Assembly: GCF_010671565.1 (NCBI RefSeq)
Contig: NZ_JAABOQ010000001.1
Coordinates: 682,001-746,000 of the forward strand
Length of the DNA: 64,000 nucleotides
Origin: Spongiivirga citrea
GTDB lineage: Bacteria; Bacteroidota; Bacteroidia; Flavobacteriales; Flavobacteriaceae
Reading direction: 5' to 3'
In this document: piece after piece, positions 36,312 to 44,622 of the stretch
How positions within the stretch are numbered: position 1 is the stretch's first letter
Layout of the letters: each line of letters starts with the position of its first letter
Notes under the pieces: generated by a model
Databases searched by the model: none
The model's input: the letters and a program-made list of their open reading frames with translations, nothing else
What the model was told of the DNA's origin: nothing
Program-made: the position numbers and the translations under genes

Positions 36312-37016
36312 TTAACCGTTTATTAAGCCACTATCTGCGAAACTATAATAGCCACTATCAGTAATTATTAGATGATCGAGCACACGCATATCCATACTCT
36401 TAGCTGCCTGCTGCAACTTTTCAGTTGTTTGAATGTCTGACTTACTAGCTTTTAAGGTTCCTGAAGGGTGATTATGGGTAAGTATTATTCCGGTTGCATT
36501 TAGCTCTAAAGCCTTTTTAAGAACTAAACGAGTATCGACAATTGTTTGACTAATTCCACCTTTACTTAGTTGCATTTTATGCACAACCTTATTCGCATGA
36601 TTTAAATATATGATCCAGAACTGTTCGTGATCGAGATCAGCTAAAATTGGATGCATTATGGCGTAAATATCTTTACTTGAGGTTACTTGAGAGGAAACCT
36701 CTACATTTTCTGCACCACGCCTTCTACCCAACTCTAAAGCCGCTGCGATAGTAATTGCCTTAGCCTCCCCTATTCCCTTAAACTGCATGAGTTGATGAAT
36801 ACTGAGTTTTCCTAAGTCTTGAAGATTGTTATTTACGCTTGCCAAAATACGTTTACTTAAGTCGACAGCGCTTTCGCTTCTATTTCCCGAACCTATTAAA
36901 ATCGCAACCAACTCTGCATTGGTCAAAACGGCTCTTCCCTGTTTCAATAATTTCTCTCGAGGTCGATCATCTTCTGACCAATTTTTTATGGAAAATGATT
37001 CCCTCTGACTAGACAT
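36312..37016 (-). CDS. radC: RadC/JAB-domain protein
   Basis: A 234-residue RadC-family protein. The N-terminal half has a helix-hairpin-helix (FKGIGEAKAITIAAALELGR, about 79-98). The C-terminal half is a JAB/MPN-like metalloprotein domain with the HNHPSG motif at 181-186 followed by a downstream Asp in SKSDIQ, giving the zinc ligand set. The biochemical role of RadC is unsettled; an earlier link to DNA repair is not well supported. Sequence and length are standard. Confidence 0.93.
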   Translation of the reverse strand: MSSQRESFSIKNWSEDDRPREKLLKQGRAVLTNAELVAILIGSGNRSESAVDLSKRILASVNNNLQDLGKLSIHQLMQFKGIGEAKAITIAAALELGRRRGAENVEVSSQVTSSKDIYAIMHPILADLDHEQFWIIYLNHANKVVHKMQLSKGGISQTIVDTRLVLKKALELNATGIILTHNHPSGTLKASKSDIQTTEKLQQAAKSMDMRVLDHLIITDSGYYSFADSGLING

Positions 37017-37088
37017 AGCGTAAAATTTCTCTAAATATAATAAACTTGAAAAAAAGCATTAATTTTAAGTAACCGATAACCAACTAAT

Positions 37089-37538
37089 ATGAAATCACTG
37101 CTTACTGAGGAAGCTTATAAGGAGATTAGGAATCGACTCGAGAACCTAAATACAGAATCGCAAAGAGTTTGGGGTAAAATGAATGTAAACCAAATGTGCA
37201 AGCATTGTCAATTTGCACTGGAAGTTCCTTTAGAGAAAAAAATGATGCCTAGCCCGAATCCCATCATGAAATTGGTCTTCAAAGCCTTTAAAAGCTCGAT
37301 GTATAACGATAAACTTTGGAAAAAAGGTTTGCCTACTCCAAAAGAGTTTCAGGTAACCTACGAACCGAATTTTGAGGTGGAAAAACAGAAGTTAACTGAA
37401 CTAGTTGATGAATTTTATAATAAGAATGATAAGCAAGATTGGATTAGACACCCTGCATTCGGTAATTTTACTTCTGAACAATGGGGAAAGATGCAATACA
37501 AGCATTTAGATCATCATTTAAGACAATTCAACGTTTAA
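37089..37538 (+). CDS. DUF1569 domain protein
   Basis: A 149-residue soluble protein. MNVNQMCKHCQFALEVPL and the C-terminal HLDHHLRQF give the His pattern of the DinB-like metal-binding bundle, and the whole length fits DUF1569. Function is unknown. It stands alone on the plus strand, diverging from radC with a 72-nt gap. Confidence 0.8.
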   Translation: MKSLLTEEAYKEIRNRLENLNTESQRVWGKMNVNQMCKHCQFALEVPLEKKMMPSPNPIMKLVFKAFKSSMYNDKLWKKGLPTPKEFQVTYEPNFEVEKQKLTELVDEFYNKNDKQDWIRHPAFGNFTSEQWGKMQYKHLDHHLRQFNV

Positions 37539-37694
37539 GTGATCGTTTTTATCGAATTTTTAAAATAGCTTGAAAATGAAGTCGTTTTCACTTTGTATTG
37601 ATAAGCCTTAGGGCTAAACCAAAACAGTGAGTAACGTTTAAATCCATATTTTATTATGGTATTTGAACGGTGATTTATGTTGTTTAGTCGATAA

Positions 37695-37729
37695 AACAGT
37701 TAAAACTGTTCAACTTTGGTCTATCTTTG
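37695..37729 (+). promoter_or_regulatory. dyad operator and promoter box before the 53-residue membrane protein
   Basis: AACAGTT (37695-37701) and AACTGTT (37704-37710) form a perfect 7-bp inverted repeat with a 2-nt spacer. TATCTTTG (37722-37729), an exact TAnnTTTG box, follows 11 nt later. No TTTG is found at the -33 position, which is where the dyad lies. An activator or repressor bound there would control the gene at 37766. The rest of the gap 37539-37694 shows nothing clear. Confidence 0.55.
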
Positions 37730-37765
37730 TACTATAAATTAAGTTTAACCTAAAAACCATTAATT

Positions 37766-37927
37766 ATGGGGGCACTATTAGTATTAAAAGAAGCTTACAG
37801 GAGAAAGCTTGCGAATGTAAAAGGTATCGAAGCCGTTACCGTAAAAACCTTTACTTGGGTTTATTTAACGTTGATCGTTTTAGGTCTAGTGACTTTCGCG
37901 TACAACGCAATCGTAAAATTTCTTTAA
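37766..37927 (+). CDS. 53-residue single-pass membrane protein of unknown function
   Basis: A short gene encoding a 53-residue protein. It starts MGALLVLKEAYRRKLANVKG, a basic amphipathic stretch, and has one membrane segment at about residues 30-48 (TWVYLTLIVLGLVTFAYNA), ending VKFL. An A-rich leader precedes the ATG, a promoter box lies 36 nt upstream, and a strong terminator follows 43 nt after the stop, so it is a complete transcription unit. I recognise no family. The basic segment should lie in the cytoplasm; a small regulatory subunit or stress peptide is possible. Confidence 0.75.
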   Translation: MGALLVLKEAYRRKLANVKGIEAVTVKTFTWVYLTLIVLGLVTFAYNAIVKFL

Positions 37928-37969
37928 TTAAGCTACAAACAGTATGAAGTAAAATTACTTTTAAAAAGA

Positions 37970-38003
37970 AACCCTGACAACATCACATCGTCAGGGTTTT
38001 TTT
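37970..38003. terminator. bidirectional terminator between the 53-residue gene and the mpl-type gene
   Basis: AACCCTGAC (37970-37978) and GTCAGGGTT (37990-37998) form a 9-bp stem with an 11-nt loop followed by TTTTT on the plus strand. On the minus strand the stem is followed by TCTTTTT. It can end both the 53-residue gene and the convergent ligase gene. Confidence 0.85.
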
Positions 38004-38032
38004 ATGCCTTTTATTTAAGGATTTTAATAACA

Positions 38033-39388
38033 CTAGTTAATTAGCTCAATAAAATCTTCCTGTTCGATTCCACCATAATTACCCGAACTCATTAATAGCA
38101 ACGAAGTATCATTTAAGTTTTGAGATTGTAGAAATTGATAAAAAGTTTCAGGATCAGTAAATACTTTCAAGTCTTTTCTGGCAAAAGCGTTCTTAATATC
38201 TTTTTCATCTAAATTCGACAATCGTTTTATAGCGACCGCTTTTGGTGAATAAAATACTACAGCCAAATCTGCCTCATCTAATGCGCCTTCATATTCGCCT
38301 ATAAAATCGCTATTTAAACTACTATATGTATGAAGCTCTAAACAGGCGATAAGTTTTTTATCATCATATTGCTGCTTAACAGCCTTTGTAGTTGCTTTTA
38401 CTTTTGATGGTGCGTGTGCAAAATCTTTAAATATTACCGAGTTGTTTTTTGCGGCGATCAGCTCTAACCGTTTCGAAGCGCCTTTAAAACTAGCTATTGC
38501 ATCGTAAAAGTCAGCTTCATCGATACCCATATGTTGGCATATCCATTTTGCGCCAGCAAGATTATTCATATTATGTGCACCAAAAATTTCAACAGGCACT
38601 TCACCTTCAGGTGTTTCTAGTAGGGTCATTCCCCCTTGTATCGAATACGGTGGTGTGGTATAGTTATTCCTCTTAATCGTATTTTCTGAAGCTTCAACAA
38701 TTCGCTTAACCTCTTTATCTTCTTCATTGTAAACAATAATACCTCCATGCACAATGGTATCTACAAAAATTTCAAATTGCCTTGTATAATCTTCGAAAGT
38801 GGGAAACACGTTTATATGGTCCCAAGCAATACCACTCAATAAAGCAATATTAGGCTTATAAAGGTGGAATTTTGGTCGCCTATCTATTGGAGAGGACAAA
38901 TATTCATCTCCTTCCAGGATCATAAAATCATTGTCATCAGTAATCTTTACCATGGTATCAAAACCTTCCAACTGGGCTCCGACCATATAATCTACTTCGC
39001 GACCACAATAATCCATTACATGTAGAATCATGCTAGTAATCGTGGTCTTACCATGGCTACCTCCAATTACTACTCTTGTTTTATTCTTTGCCTGTTCATA
39101 TAAAAATTCGGGATATGAATAAATAGGAATACCTAGCTCTTGTGCCTTGGCCAGTTCAGGATTATCAATTTGTGCATGCATACCAAGAATTACTGCATCT
39201 ATATCCTTAGTAATATTCTCACTAAACCAACCTTCATTTTCAGGAAGTAAACCCGCTTTTTTAAGCCTAGAACGTGAAGGTTCGAATATGACATCGTCAC
39301 TACCAGTTATTGTATCTCCTTTTTGATGCAAGGCCAATGCTAAATTATGCATAGCACTACCACCGATAGCTATAAAATGATATCGCAT
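38033..39388 (-). CDS. mpl: Mpl-type murein peptide ligase (UDP-N-acetylmuramate:tripeptide ligase)
   Basis: A 451-residue Mur ligase family protein. It has the N-terminal nucleotide-binding fold (IAIGGSAMHNLALALHQKG), the ATP-binding loop GGSHGKTTITSMI (about 109-121), the LSGIAWDHINVFPTFEDY segment and the FKDFAHAPSKVKATTKAV region of the Mpl group. Mpl attaches recycled L-Ala-gamma-D-Glu-meso-diaminopimelate to UDP-MurNAc in peptidoglycan recycling. MurC is a related alternative, but the FAHAP and IAWDH motifs favour Mpl. The gene stands alone on the minus strand. Confidence 0.85.
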   Translation of the reverse strand: MRYHFIAIGGSAMHNLALALHQKGDTITGSDDVIFEPSRSRLKKAGLLPENEGWFSENITKDIDAVILGMHAQIDNPELAKAQELGIPIYSYPEFLYEQAKNKTRVVIGGSHGKTTITSMILHVMDYCGREVDYMVGAQLEGFDTMVKITDDNDFMILEGDEYLSSPIDRRPKFHLYKPNIALLSGIAWDHINVFPTFEDYTRQFEIFVDTIVHGGIIVYNEEDKEVKRIVEASENTIKRNNYTTPPYSIQGGMTLLETPEGEVPVEIFGAHNMNNLAGAKWICQHMGIDEADFYDAIASFKGASKRLELIAAKNNSVIFKDFAHAPSKVKATTKAVKQQYDDKKLIACLELHTYSSLNSDFIGEYEGALDEADLAVVFYSPKAVAIKRLSNLDEKDIKNAFARKDLKVFTDPETFYQFLQSQNLNDTSLLLMSSGNYGGIEQEDFIELIN

Positions 39389-39508
39389 AGATTAATTTTT
39401 GGTAAATATAGTTTTTGAAAATGTGAATTTGAAGAGAAAAGATTATAGATCGATGGCTAGCTAGAACCAAGTTTCCTGACAACAATATGCACAAGAATAA
39501 ACTAATAA

Positions 39509-40387
39509 TTAAAGCGCTAAAATTAAGTTTTCTTCTTTTTTAGAATACTTAGCCACTTCTTTATTCTTATTAGCCTTTTTCAAATAAGAAATAGCAGTCT
39601 CTTTATCCTTTTTAATCCGATATGCTTTTGCTAAAAATAAATACCCCCACTCTTTAGCAACACTATCACTTTTCTTGTGCTTAGCTACAAACCAATTTAA
39701 ATGTTTTAGCCCCAGCTCGATATTCTGATTATTGTTAACCGATGCCTTACCTAACTGATAGTGAATAGTATTGCGCTTATAATTTTTTGATATTGTAGTA
39801 CAACTATTCAAAGCTAGCTTTTGGTATTTCTTTTCCCGATCGTACTCCTTTTTATAGTTTGCAATGTAAGCCTTGGCCAAATGGCCTTCAACTTTTGAGA
39901 GCCCTGCAAGTTCATTGGCATAACCGTCAGCTTTTTTATAGCTACCACCTATGATTCCGGGTAGTTGTAAATAGGTTTCAAGCAAAGCCCATCGTACATC
40001 AACATGATCTTTATCCAATTCGGCAGCTTTATGAAATGCCTTTTTCATCTTCTTAACCAAACCCAGTGCTGAAAGCTTATTTTCTAGGGCCTTCATTCCT
40101 AGAGCACCCCCATACCAATAATAATAATCAGCATTATTGGTTTCTAATTCAGTTAAGATTTTATAGTGGTTTATGGCTGCATCCCATTTCTTACTATTAC
40201 CAGCAATATGGCCTAAATAAATATGTGCAGTTTTATTTGAACCATTTTTAGCCAGCAACTGTTTACCCAATTGTTTCGCTTTGCTATAATTTCCAGATTC
40301 GAAATAGTCTTTCAATAGCACATCACTCTCATTTTGAGAAAATAAAAAGATTGGAATTATTAAAAGGAAAAGAAATAAGCGATTCAC
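39509..40387 (-). CDS. secreted tetratricopeptide-repeat protein
   Basis: A protein of about 292 residues with a signal peptide (NRLFLFLLIIPIFLFSQ) followed by TPR-like helical pairs, for example GNYSKAKQLGKQLLAKNGSN, KKWDAAINHYKILTELETNN and DKETAISYLKKANKN. Start codons available are GTG (40387) and TTG (40393); I use the GTG because it is adjacent to the signal peptide. Its partner is unknown. It is separate from the neighbouring obg gene by about 55 nt. Confidence 0.75.
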   Translation of the reverse strand: MNRLFLFLLIIPIFLFSQNESDVLLKDYFESGNYSKAKQLGKQLLAKNGSNKTAHIYLGHIAGNSKKWDAAINHYKILTELETNNADYYYWYGGALGMKALENKLSALGLVKKMKKAFHKAAELDKDHVDVRWALLETYLQLPGIIGGSYKKADGYANELAGLSKVEGHLAKAYIANYKKEYDREKKYQKLALNSCTTISKNYKRNTIHYQLGKASVNNNQNIELGLKHLNWFVAKHKKSDSVAKEWGYLFLAKAYRIKKDKETAISYLKKANKNKEVAKYSKKEENLILAL

Positions 40388-40447
40388 AGACAACTATTTT
40401 ACTCAATAACGAAATAACTATGCAAAGCGTTTAAAGACAATGTTAAA

Positions 40448-41446
40448 TTATGCATTGAGCATTTTCCAAAGCGTATCTTTTAACTCAGTAAGTCCCATTT
40501 GTGCGACTGAAGAGATAAATATATAAGGTGCTTTAAGATCTTTATCCAGTTCGGCTTTCATTTCTGCCTTTAGTTCGTCATCCAACATATCGCATTTTGA
40601 AATTGCTACAAGTCGATCTTTATCAAGCATTTCTGGATTGTAACGACGTAATTCATCCAGTAGAATTTCATATTCCTTGACAATATCCTTTGCATCTGCT
40701 GGGACTAAAAATAGTAACAGCGAGTTACGTTCAATATGCCTCAAAAAATAGTGCCCTAAACCTTTTCCTTCGGCAGCACCTTCAATGATACCAGGAATAT
40801 CGGCCATTACAAATGTTTTGTAATCCCGATAAGCTACTATTCCTAAATTTGGCTTTAATGTAGTAAACTCGTAATCGGCAATTTTAGGTTTAGCCGCAGT
40901 AATAACCGATAGTAATGTTGACTTACCGGCATTTGGAAAACCTACTAGGCCAACATCAGCTAGCACTTTTAATTCGATAGTGATATCTCGCTCTTGACCA
41001 TCAACTCCTGGTTGCGCATAACGCGGAGTTTGATTTGTTGAGCTTTTAAAATGCCAGTTACCTCGACCTCCCATGCCGCCTTCAGCAACAATCTCTTCTT
41101 GACCAGCCTCAGTAATCTCGAATAAGGTTTCTGTGGTTTCGGAGTCTTTTACGACCGTACCTAAAGGAACATCAATGTATATATCCTTCCCATCAGCTCC
41201 AGAGCTTCTTCCCTTTGAACCTGCCCCTCCGTGCTCTGCCTTTAAATGACGTTTAAATTTTAATGGTAATAATGTCCATAAATTTGGGTTACCTCGAATG
41301 ATAACGTGACCACCACGACCACCATCACCTCCATCAGGACCACCTTTGGTAATAAATTTTTCCCGGTGAAGGTGCACAGAACCTTTGCCCCCTTTACCAG
41401 AAGTGACGTGTATTTTTACGTAGTCAACAAAATTACCTTCAGTCAT
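40448..41446 (-). CDS. obgE: GTPase Obg
   Basis: A 332-residue GTPase needed for late assembly of the 50S subunit. The Gly-rich Obg domain (about 1-160; [18 protein letters not shown]) precedes the G domain with P-loop GFPNAGKST (169-177), DIPGIIEGA and SKCD. The protein ends about residue 332 and lacks the C-terminal OCT domain of longer Obg proteins from other bacteria, as is common in this phylum. It starts directly after the HPRT-Adk stop, so the two are coupled. Confidence 0.95.
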   Translation of the reverse strand: MTEGNFVDYVKIHVTSGKGGKGSVHLHREKFITKGGPDGGDGGRGGHVIIRGNPNLWTLLPLKFKRHLKAEHGGAGSKGRSSGADGKDIYIDVPLGTVVKDSETTETLFEITEAGQEEIVAEGGMGGRGNWHFKSSTNQTPRYAQPGVDGQERDITIELKVLADVGLVGFPNAGKSTLLSVITAAKPKIADYEFTTLKPNLGIVAYRDYKTFVMADIPGIIEGAAEGKGLGHYFLRHIERNSLLLFLVPADAKDIVKEYEILLDELRRYNPEMLDKDRLVAISKCDMLDDELKAEMKAELDKDLKAPYIFISSVAQMGLTELKDTLWKMLNA

Positions 41447-42562
41447 TTATGCAACTTGTAGTGAATCGATCGCCTCGCTTAGTCGATCGGTTATTTCCTC
41501 AATAGAACCTACTCCATCAACACCAATAAATTTATCTTGCTTTTGGTAGTAGTTTTTTAAAATAGCTGTTTGTTCATAATATACTGATATTCTTCCACGT
41601 ATAACATCTTCATTGGCATCATCAGGACGTCCGCTAGTTTTGCCACGTTCCATTAGTCGGCCTACCAAAATCTCATCATCTACCTCTAAGGCAATCATAG
41701 CATTTACTTGACTCCCTTTTTCTTGCATTAAAAGATCAAGTGAAGCCGCTTGTGCTTCGGTACGAGGAAAACCATCAAAAATAAATCCATTAGCTTGTGG
41801 GTTTTTGTCTACCTCCGCATTTAGCATTTTTATCGTTACCTCGTCGGGTACCAAATGCCCTTTATCCATATAAGATTTGGCCAAAGTACCTAAGTCGGTG
41901 GCATTTTTAATATTATATCTAAAAACATCGCCAGTTGAAATATGTACTAAATTGTATTTTTCTTTAAGTACATCAGCTTGCGTTCCTTTACCTGCTCCCG
42001 GAGGACCAAATAATACCAAATTTGTCATGTTAGTTGCTTTAAGTTGATAAACATCGGACAGGTTTCTTCCCAACCCATCATAATCTAGGCCATAGCCAAC
42101 GATAAAACGGTCGGGTATCTCAAATCCGATATAGTGAATAGTATGTTTTTTTGTGTATGCAGTTGGTTTGAAGAACAAGCTTGCGATCGCAAATTCGCTT
42201 GGCTTTTCTTTCTCGAATAGTTTATAAATTTCTGTAAGGGTATTGCCTGTATCAACAATATCTTCTAACACAACTACTCTCCTATCCCGAAGATTCTGAC
42301 TTAATCCTAATTGGCTAAGTACAGTTCCTCTAGAGGTCAACCCATCATACGATTTCATTTTAATAAATTGCACTTCGCAATCACCATCATAGTGTTTTAC
42401 TAGATCGGCAACGAAACGAAAAGCACCATTTAATACACCAACAAAAATAGGAACCTCATCACCGCAATCTGCCTTAATATCAGCAGCTATTTTTTTTATG
42501 CAGCGCTCAATTTCTTCAGCCTTGATATACGGAGTAAAATATTTGTCGTGGAGTTGTATCAA
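41447..42562 (-). CDS. adk: fused hypoxanthine phosphoribosyltransferase and adenylate kinase
   Basis: A 371-residue two-domain enzyme. Residues 1 to about 175 are a purine phosphoribosyltransferase with the PRPP loop VVVLEDIVDTGNT (96-108). Residues 179-371 are a short-type adenylate kinase starting MTNLVLFGPPGAGKGT, with P-loop 186-194, FDGFPRTEAQA and MERGKTSGRPDD. Together they salvage purine bases to the monophosphate and interconvert AMP, ADP and ATP. The start is a TTG at 42562 (IQLHDKYFTPYI follows; no better ATG). The gene is followed without gap by obg. The fusion is intact and in frame. Confidence 0.93.
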   Translation of the reverse strand: MIQLHDKYFTPYIKAEEIERCIKKIAADIKADCGDEVPIFVGVLNGAFRFVADLVKHYDGDCEVQFIKMKSYDGLTSRGTVLSQLGLSQNLRDRRVVVLEDIVDTGNTLTEIYKLFEKEKPSEFAIASLFFKPTAYTKKHTIHYIGFEIPDRFIVGYGLDYDGLGRNLSDVYQLKATNMTNLVLFGPPGAGKGTQADVLKEKYNLVHISTGDVFRYNIKNATDLGTLAKSYMDKGHLVPDEVTIKMLNAEVDKNPQANGFIFDGFPRTEAQAASLDLLMQEKGSQVNAMIALEVDDEILVGRLMERGKTSGRPDDANEDVIRGRISVYYEQTAILKNYYQKQDKFIGVDGVGSIEEITDRLSEAIDSLQVA

Positions 42563-42582
42563 TTCCCTAATAAATAAAGGCG

Positions 42583-42612
42583 CAAAGATAGATAAATCGC
42601 CCGAAGTACAAG
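42583..42612 (-). promoter_or_regulatory. promoter of the HPRT-Adk/obg operon
   Basis: On the minus strand CTTG (42612-42609) is followed after 18 nt by TATCTTTG (42590-42583), an exact TAnnTTTG box with one mismatch in the upstream element. It ends 20 nt before the TTG start and supports that start. Confidence 0.65.
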
Positions 42613-42709
42613 CCTTTATAAGGTGGTATTTGGGTTACGCCCATATAAAATCAAATTGAACGCTAAAAAAATTGATAAAACTGACGACTCCAAGAATTTA
42701 TTAATAACG

Positions 42710-42717
42710 TATTTTTG
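42710..42717 (+). promoter_or_regulatory. candidate -7 box of the purKE operon
   Basis: TATTTTTG matches TAnnTTTG exactly and lies 23 nt before the purK GTG. No TTTG is visible 17-20 nt upstream, so only the downstream element is supported. No PurR-type operator was recognised. Confidence 0.4.
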
Positions 42718-42740
42718 TGTGCATCATTTAAAATTACCCT

Positions 42741-43898
42741 GTGACTGATTACTTTTCATCGCATTTTAAATTAGGAATTCTAGGTGGCGGACAACTAGGT
42801 AAAATGCTACTTACAGAAACTAGAAAATTTGATATTTACACTTCCGTTTTAGACCCGAGTCCTAATGCCCCTGGGCAATTCGCTTGCAATGATTTTGCGC
42901 AAGGCAGTTTACAAGATTTCGATACCGTATATAATTTCGGAAAAAAGGTCGATGTTCTAACCTTTGAAATCGAATTAATAAATGTCGAAGCACTAGAACG
43001 GTTGGAAAAAGAAGGTGTAATTGTATACCCATCTTCTAAAACGATAAAAACTATTCAAAACAAAGCAGTACAAAAGCTATTTTACCAAGACCACAATATT
43101 CCCACAGCGCCATTTTCGCGTTATGCTTACGTCCATGAAATAGATACGGCTTTAGCGCACGAAAGCCTTTCGTTTCCTTTCGTATGGAAAAGTGCTCAAT
43201 TTGGATATGATGGTAAAGGTGTAAAAGTGATTAAAAATTATGATGATTTAAAAGGTTTACCCGAAGGAGAATGTATTGTTGAGGAGAAAGTAAATTTCAA
43301 GAATGAGCTAGCGGTTATTGTTGCTCGAAATCCTTCAGGAGAGATTAAAACCTATCCCGTTGTTGAAATGGAATTTCACCCAGAAGCCAATCAAGTTGAA
43401 TATGTAATCTGTCCGGCAAGAATTAGTGATGAAGTGGCAAAAAAAGCCAGGTCAGTTGCTTTGAAAGTAAGTGAATCTTTCGAGCACGTTGGGCTTTTGG
43501 CAGTCGAGCTTTTTCAAACTCAGGATGATGAAATTTTGGTAAATGAAGTAGCACCTAGGCCACATAATAGCGGGCATTACAGCATTGAAGCATCATATAC
43601 ATCGCAGTTTGAACAACATTTACGCGCTATATTAGATCTTCCTTTAGGTAAAACCGACAGCAAAGCTGCTGGAGTAATGGTTAATTTAGTTGGTGCAGAG
43701 GGGTTTGAAGGCGAAGTCACCTATAAAAATATTGAAGAGGTTCTTAAAATGGATGGGGTCACACCCCATGTATATGGTAAGAAAACAACACGACCGTTTC
43801 GAAAAATGGGACATATTACCATTGTAGATGCGTCGTTAGATAAGGCAAGGCAAGTTGCCCAGAAGGTTAAAAGTTTAATTGAAGTAATTTCAAAATAG
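42741..43898 (+). CDS. purK: 5-(carboxyamino)imidazole ribonucleotide synthase PurK
   Basis: A 385-residue ATP-grasp enzyme of de novo purine synthesis that converts AIR, ATP and bicarbonate to N5-CAIR. The N-terminal FKLGILGGGQLGKMLL, the ATP-grasp core (FVWKSAQFGYDGKGVKVI, CIVEEKV) and EVAPRPHNSGHYSIEA are diagnostic. The start is a GTG at 42741, giving MTDYFSSHFKLGIL. purE follows 6 nt later. Confidence 0.96.
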   Translation: MTDYFSSHFKLGILGGGQLGKMLLTETRKFDIYTSVLDPSPNAPGQFACNDFAQGSLQDFDTVYNFGKKVDVLTFEIELINVEALERLEKEGVIVYPSSKTIKTIQNKAVQKLFYQDHNIPTAPFSRYAYVHEIDTALAHESLSFPFVWKSAQFGYDGKGVKVIKNYDDLKGLPEGECIVEEKVNFKNELAVIVARNPSGEIKTYPVVEMEFHPEANQVEYVICPARISDEVAKKARSVALKVSESFEHVGLLAVELFQTQDDEILVNEVAPRPHNSGHYSIEASYTSQFEQHLRAILDLPLGKTDSKAAGVMVNLVGAEGFEGEVTYKNIEEVLKMDGVTPHVYGKKTTRPFRKMGHITIVDASLDKARQVAQKVKSLIEVISK

Positions 43899-43904
43899 GA
43901 ACAA

Positions 43905-44390
43905 ATGAGTAAAGTTGGAGTTATTATGGGAAGTACATCAGACCTTCCAGTAATGCAGGAAGCTATCGATATATTAAAAGGCTTTGATATTGAAGTCGAA
44001 GTCGATATTGTATCCGCACACCGCACACCAGAAAAGCTGTTTGAATATGGCAAAAAAGCTCATACAAATGGCTTTAAAGTCATAATTGCAGGTGCCGGAG
44101 GGGCAGCTCATTTACCAGGAATGATTGCTTCTTTGAGTCCATTGCCTGTTATTGGAGTTCCTGTTAAATCAAGAAATTCAATCGATGGCTGGGATTCAAT
44201 ACTTTCAATTTTACAAATGCCACGAGGTGTCCCTGTTGCAACGGTCGCACTAGACGGCGCAAAAAATGCTGGGATATTAGCAGCTCAAATAATTGGCACA
44301 TCTGACAAATGCGTTCTCGATAAAATTTTGGTATTCAAAGAGGGACTAAAACAAAAAGTGATTGATGGCGCAAAAGACCTAAAAAAGTAA
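43905..44390 (+). CDS. purE: N5-CAIR mutase PurE
   Basis: A 161-residue class I PurE that moves the carboxyl group of N5-CAIR to give CAIR. VGVIMGSTSDLPVM, the catalytic SAHRTPE and the GGAAHLPGMIASLSPLPVIG segment are intact. It lies 6 nt after purK and is followed by a terminator at 44395, completing the operon. Confidence 0.97.
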   Translation: MSKVGVIMGSTSDLPVMQEAIDILKGFDIEVEVDIVSAHRTPEKLFEYGKKAHTNGFKVIIAGAGGAAHLPGMIASLSPLPVIGVPVKSRNSIDGWDSILSILQMPRGVPVATVALDGAKNAGILAAQIIGTSDKCVLDKILVFKEGLKQKVIDGAKDLKK

Positions 44391-44394
44391 CAAC

Positions 44395-44424
44395 AAAAAA
44401 CCCTGATTATTCATCAGGGTTTTT
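44395..44424. terminator. terminator of the purKE operon
   Basis: AAAACCCTGAT and ATCAGGGTTTT pair around a short loop (TATTC), with a T-run after the stem on the plus strand and poly-A before it, so it may work in both directions. It begins within 10 nt of the purE stop codon. Confidence 0.85.
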
Positions 44425-44510
44425 ACGGGCTATTAATCAATTAAACACCATTTAGTAAAACTAAACAACCATCTAATGAACTCTTTAATAAGCATTTCGC
44501 TTAAACGACT

Positions 44511-44526
44511 ATCTCAAGTTTGAGAT
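44511..44526. repeat. 16-bp palindrome before the M3 peptidase gene
   Basis: ATCTCAA (44511-44517) and TTGAGAT (44520-44526) are perfect 7-bp half-sites with a GT spacer, about 97 nt before the peptidase ATG. It could be an operator. The rest of the gap 44425-44622 has no ORF or clear promoter. Confidence 0.4.
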
Positions 44527-44622
44527 CAAAATTCATCTATTAGTTGGAGTTTTTAAAAAAGTAAAGTATAATATTTTGGCTTTTCGACCAAAACCCTTAA
44601 AAAGTCGATTAAATACATTAAA

